50,449 nt of DNA from assembly GCA_003526375.1 (NCBI GenBank), contig DPDG01000053.1, forward strand, positions 1 to 50,449, in the 5' to 3' direction. Of this stretch, positions 49,813-50,449 are shown piece by piece; position 1 is the first letter of the stretch; each line of letters begins with the position of its first letter. Under the pieces are notes generated by a model that was given only the letters and a program-made list of their open reading frames with translations, was not told the DNA's origin and searched no databases. Both the position numbers and the translations under genes were made by a program. This DNA is from Lentisphaeria bacterium. GTDB taxonomy: Bacteria > Verrucomicrobiota > Lentisphaeria > Victivallales > UBA1829.

Positions 49813-50449
49813 TCAGTTATTGGGCAGATATAAATCCCGATTGTTGTTCCTGATTAATTGGGGCATGCGGCGGGGAGCGACGTTTCCCGCCAGAAACAGG
49901 ATGTTGGCTGTTCCCTGAAGTCTTGTCCTGCCCTGTCCGTGATTATAACCGAATTTACTGTATTCGATGTTGAACCATTCGGAGGTCATGCAGCGGCGGT
50001 CGCCGATGAAGAACAGGGTGCTGGCATGTTTCAACTGGCTCATTTTGTACCATGTGGTATTGTAAGAGGCTACGCCTGTCGTGATGTAGATGTTGATTCC
50101 GTAATCCTTATACTGAAAGTGTTGTGTTGACGGGGTCTTGACGTCCGGGCATTTCGGGCAGTAGAAAGTTTTGTCCGGATTCAACCTGTAATTCGGCAGG
50201 CCGTTGTGTCCGCTGAGATAGGCAAACCAGCAGGCGTTTCCGCCGGTCTGCCTTGTTCCGTTGTAATAATACACCTGATAGGCTGGAACCAGGAAGCCGT
50301 TGTAATCGCCGGAATAAAGAGACGCGGCGTAACTCATCTGTTTGAGATTGTTGCGGCACACCGCATCGTAGGCTTTGTCACGTGCTGCCTTTAACGCCGG
50401 AAGAAGCATTCCTGCCAATATTGCGATGATCACTATTAGCTTGAACTCA
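49813..50449 (-). CDS. pseudopilin-like protein, 5' end beyond the right edge
   Basis: At least 212 residues; the frame is still open at the window edge, where it reads EFKLIVIIAILAGMLLPALKAARDKAYDAVCRNNLKQ split over the first 37 positions, so the FTLIE start lies outside. A CPKCPDV pair is in the middle. The end has LQGTANILFLAGNVAPRR: the Asp of the H-X9-DG motif is replaced by Ala and no His stands ten residues before it. It is first in the operon with the beta-helix, alginate-lyase-family and AraC genes. The edge region also differs from the usual IELLIVIAIIAIL; this could be real or an assembly-edge effect. Confidence 0.8.
   Translation of the reverse strand, partial: EFKLIVIIAILAGMLLPALKAARDKAYDAVCRNNLKQMSYAASLYSGDYNGFLVPAYQVYYYNGTRQTGGNACWFAYLSGHNGLPNYRLNPDKTFYCPKCPDVKTPSTQHFQYKDYGINIYITTGVASYNTTWYKMSQLKHASTLFFIGDRRCMTSEWFNIEYSKFGYNHGQGRTRLQGTANILFLAGNVAPRRMPQLIRNNNRDLYLPNN

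Overview
The window looks like a chromosomal segment from a member of the Lentisphaerota (Lentisphaerae), close to the Victivallis type. The main reason is the set of six pseudopilin-like genes with an FTLIELLIVIAIIAIL start and, in most, a C-terminal H-X9-DG motif. That combination is characteristic of the PVC group, and here the genes sit among many carbohydrate-active enzymes and sugar-type regulators. The genus is inference; no rRNA, tRNA, phage, insertion sequence or CRISPR array was found.

Layout. (1) 1-871: a 5'-truncated DUF4143 ATPase runs off the left edge. (2) 1261-13693, all on +: a GntR/LacI-type hybrid regulator, a HAD phosphatase, a pseudopilin, two beta-propeller proteins, a secreted metallophosphoesterase, a small secreted domain protein, a GH123-like protein that repeats that domain, a CBM9-like protein and an MFS transporter. 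Many genes overlap by 4 nt, so this is probably one long operon after the regulator. (3) 13716-20653: a second hybrid regulator (15899) lies between a minus-strand operon (pseudopilin plus an NPCBM-tailed protein) and a plus-strand operon (HAD, frameshifted pseudopilin, GH78 rhamnosidase-like). Both operons carry the same TTGCATA box 7 nt after their -10. (4) 20724-29405: a LacI regulator is divergent from a four-gene operon (pseudopilin, HEAT/jelly-roll protein, GH2, LamG-GH); a perfect 18-bp palindrome lies between. (5) 29554-31488: an autoregulated GntR regulator plus a creatininase-family amidohydrolase. (6) 31489-32785: mostly non-coding, with degenerate repeats in inverted pairs, a small membrane protein, a terminator and an AraC remnant. 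(7) 38335 down to 32786: a GntR-type regulator, pseudopilin, heparinase II/III-like lyase and Gfo/Idh/MocA dehydrogenase. (8) 38747-40063: a second Gfo/Idh/MocA dehydrogenase with a 20-bp palindrome inside its promoter. (9) 40382-43231: a zinc-type ABC uptake operon (znuA, znuC, znuB) led by a ribbon-helix-helix/Cys-rich regulator, followed by a TPR lipoprotein and a GH42-like protein. (10) 50449 down to 46650: pseudopilin, beta-helix pectate-lyase-like protein, alginate-lyase family protein and AraC regulator.

The recurring plan is a small operon with its own sugar-type regulator, its own pseudopilin and one or more polysaccharide-degrading enzymes or sugar-binding proteins. The enzymes suggest glycosaminoglycan- or uronate-containing polymers, rhamnosides, beta-galactosides and possibly N-acetylgalactosaminides. 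The strongest candidate for something undescribed is this pairing of a pseudopilin with each catabolic operon, together with the long open leaders and the repeated leader DNA in front of three of the pseudopilin genes. Several promoters are close to the sigma-70 consensus and have clear operator-like repeats in or next to them.
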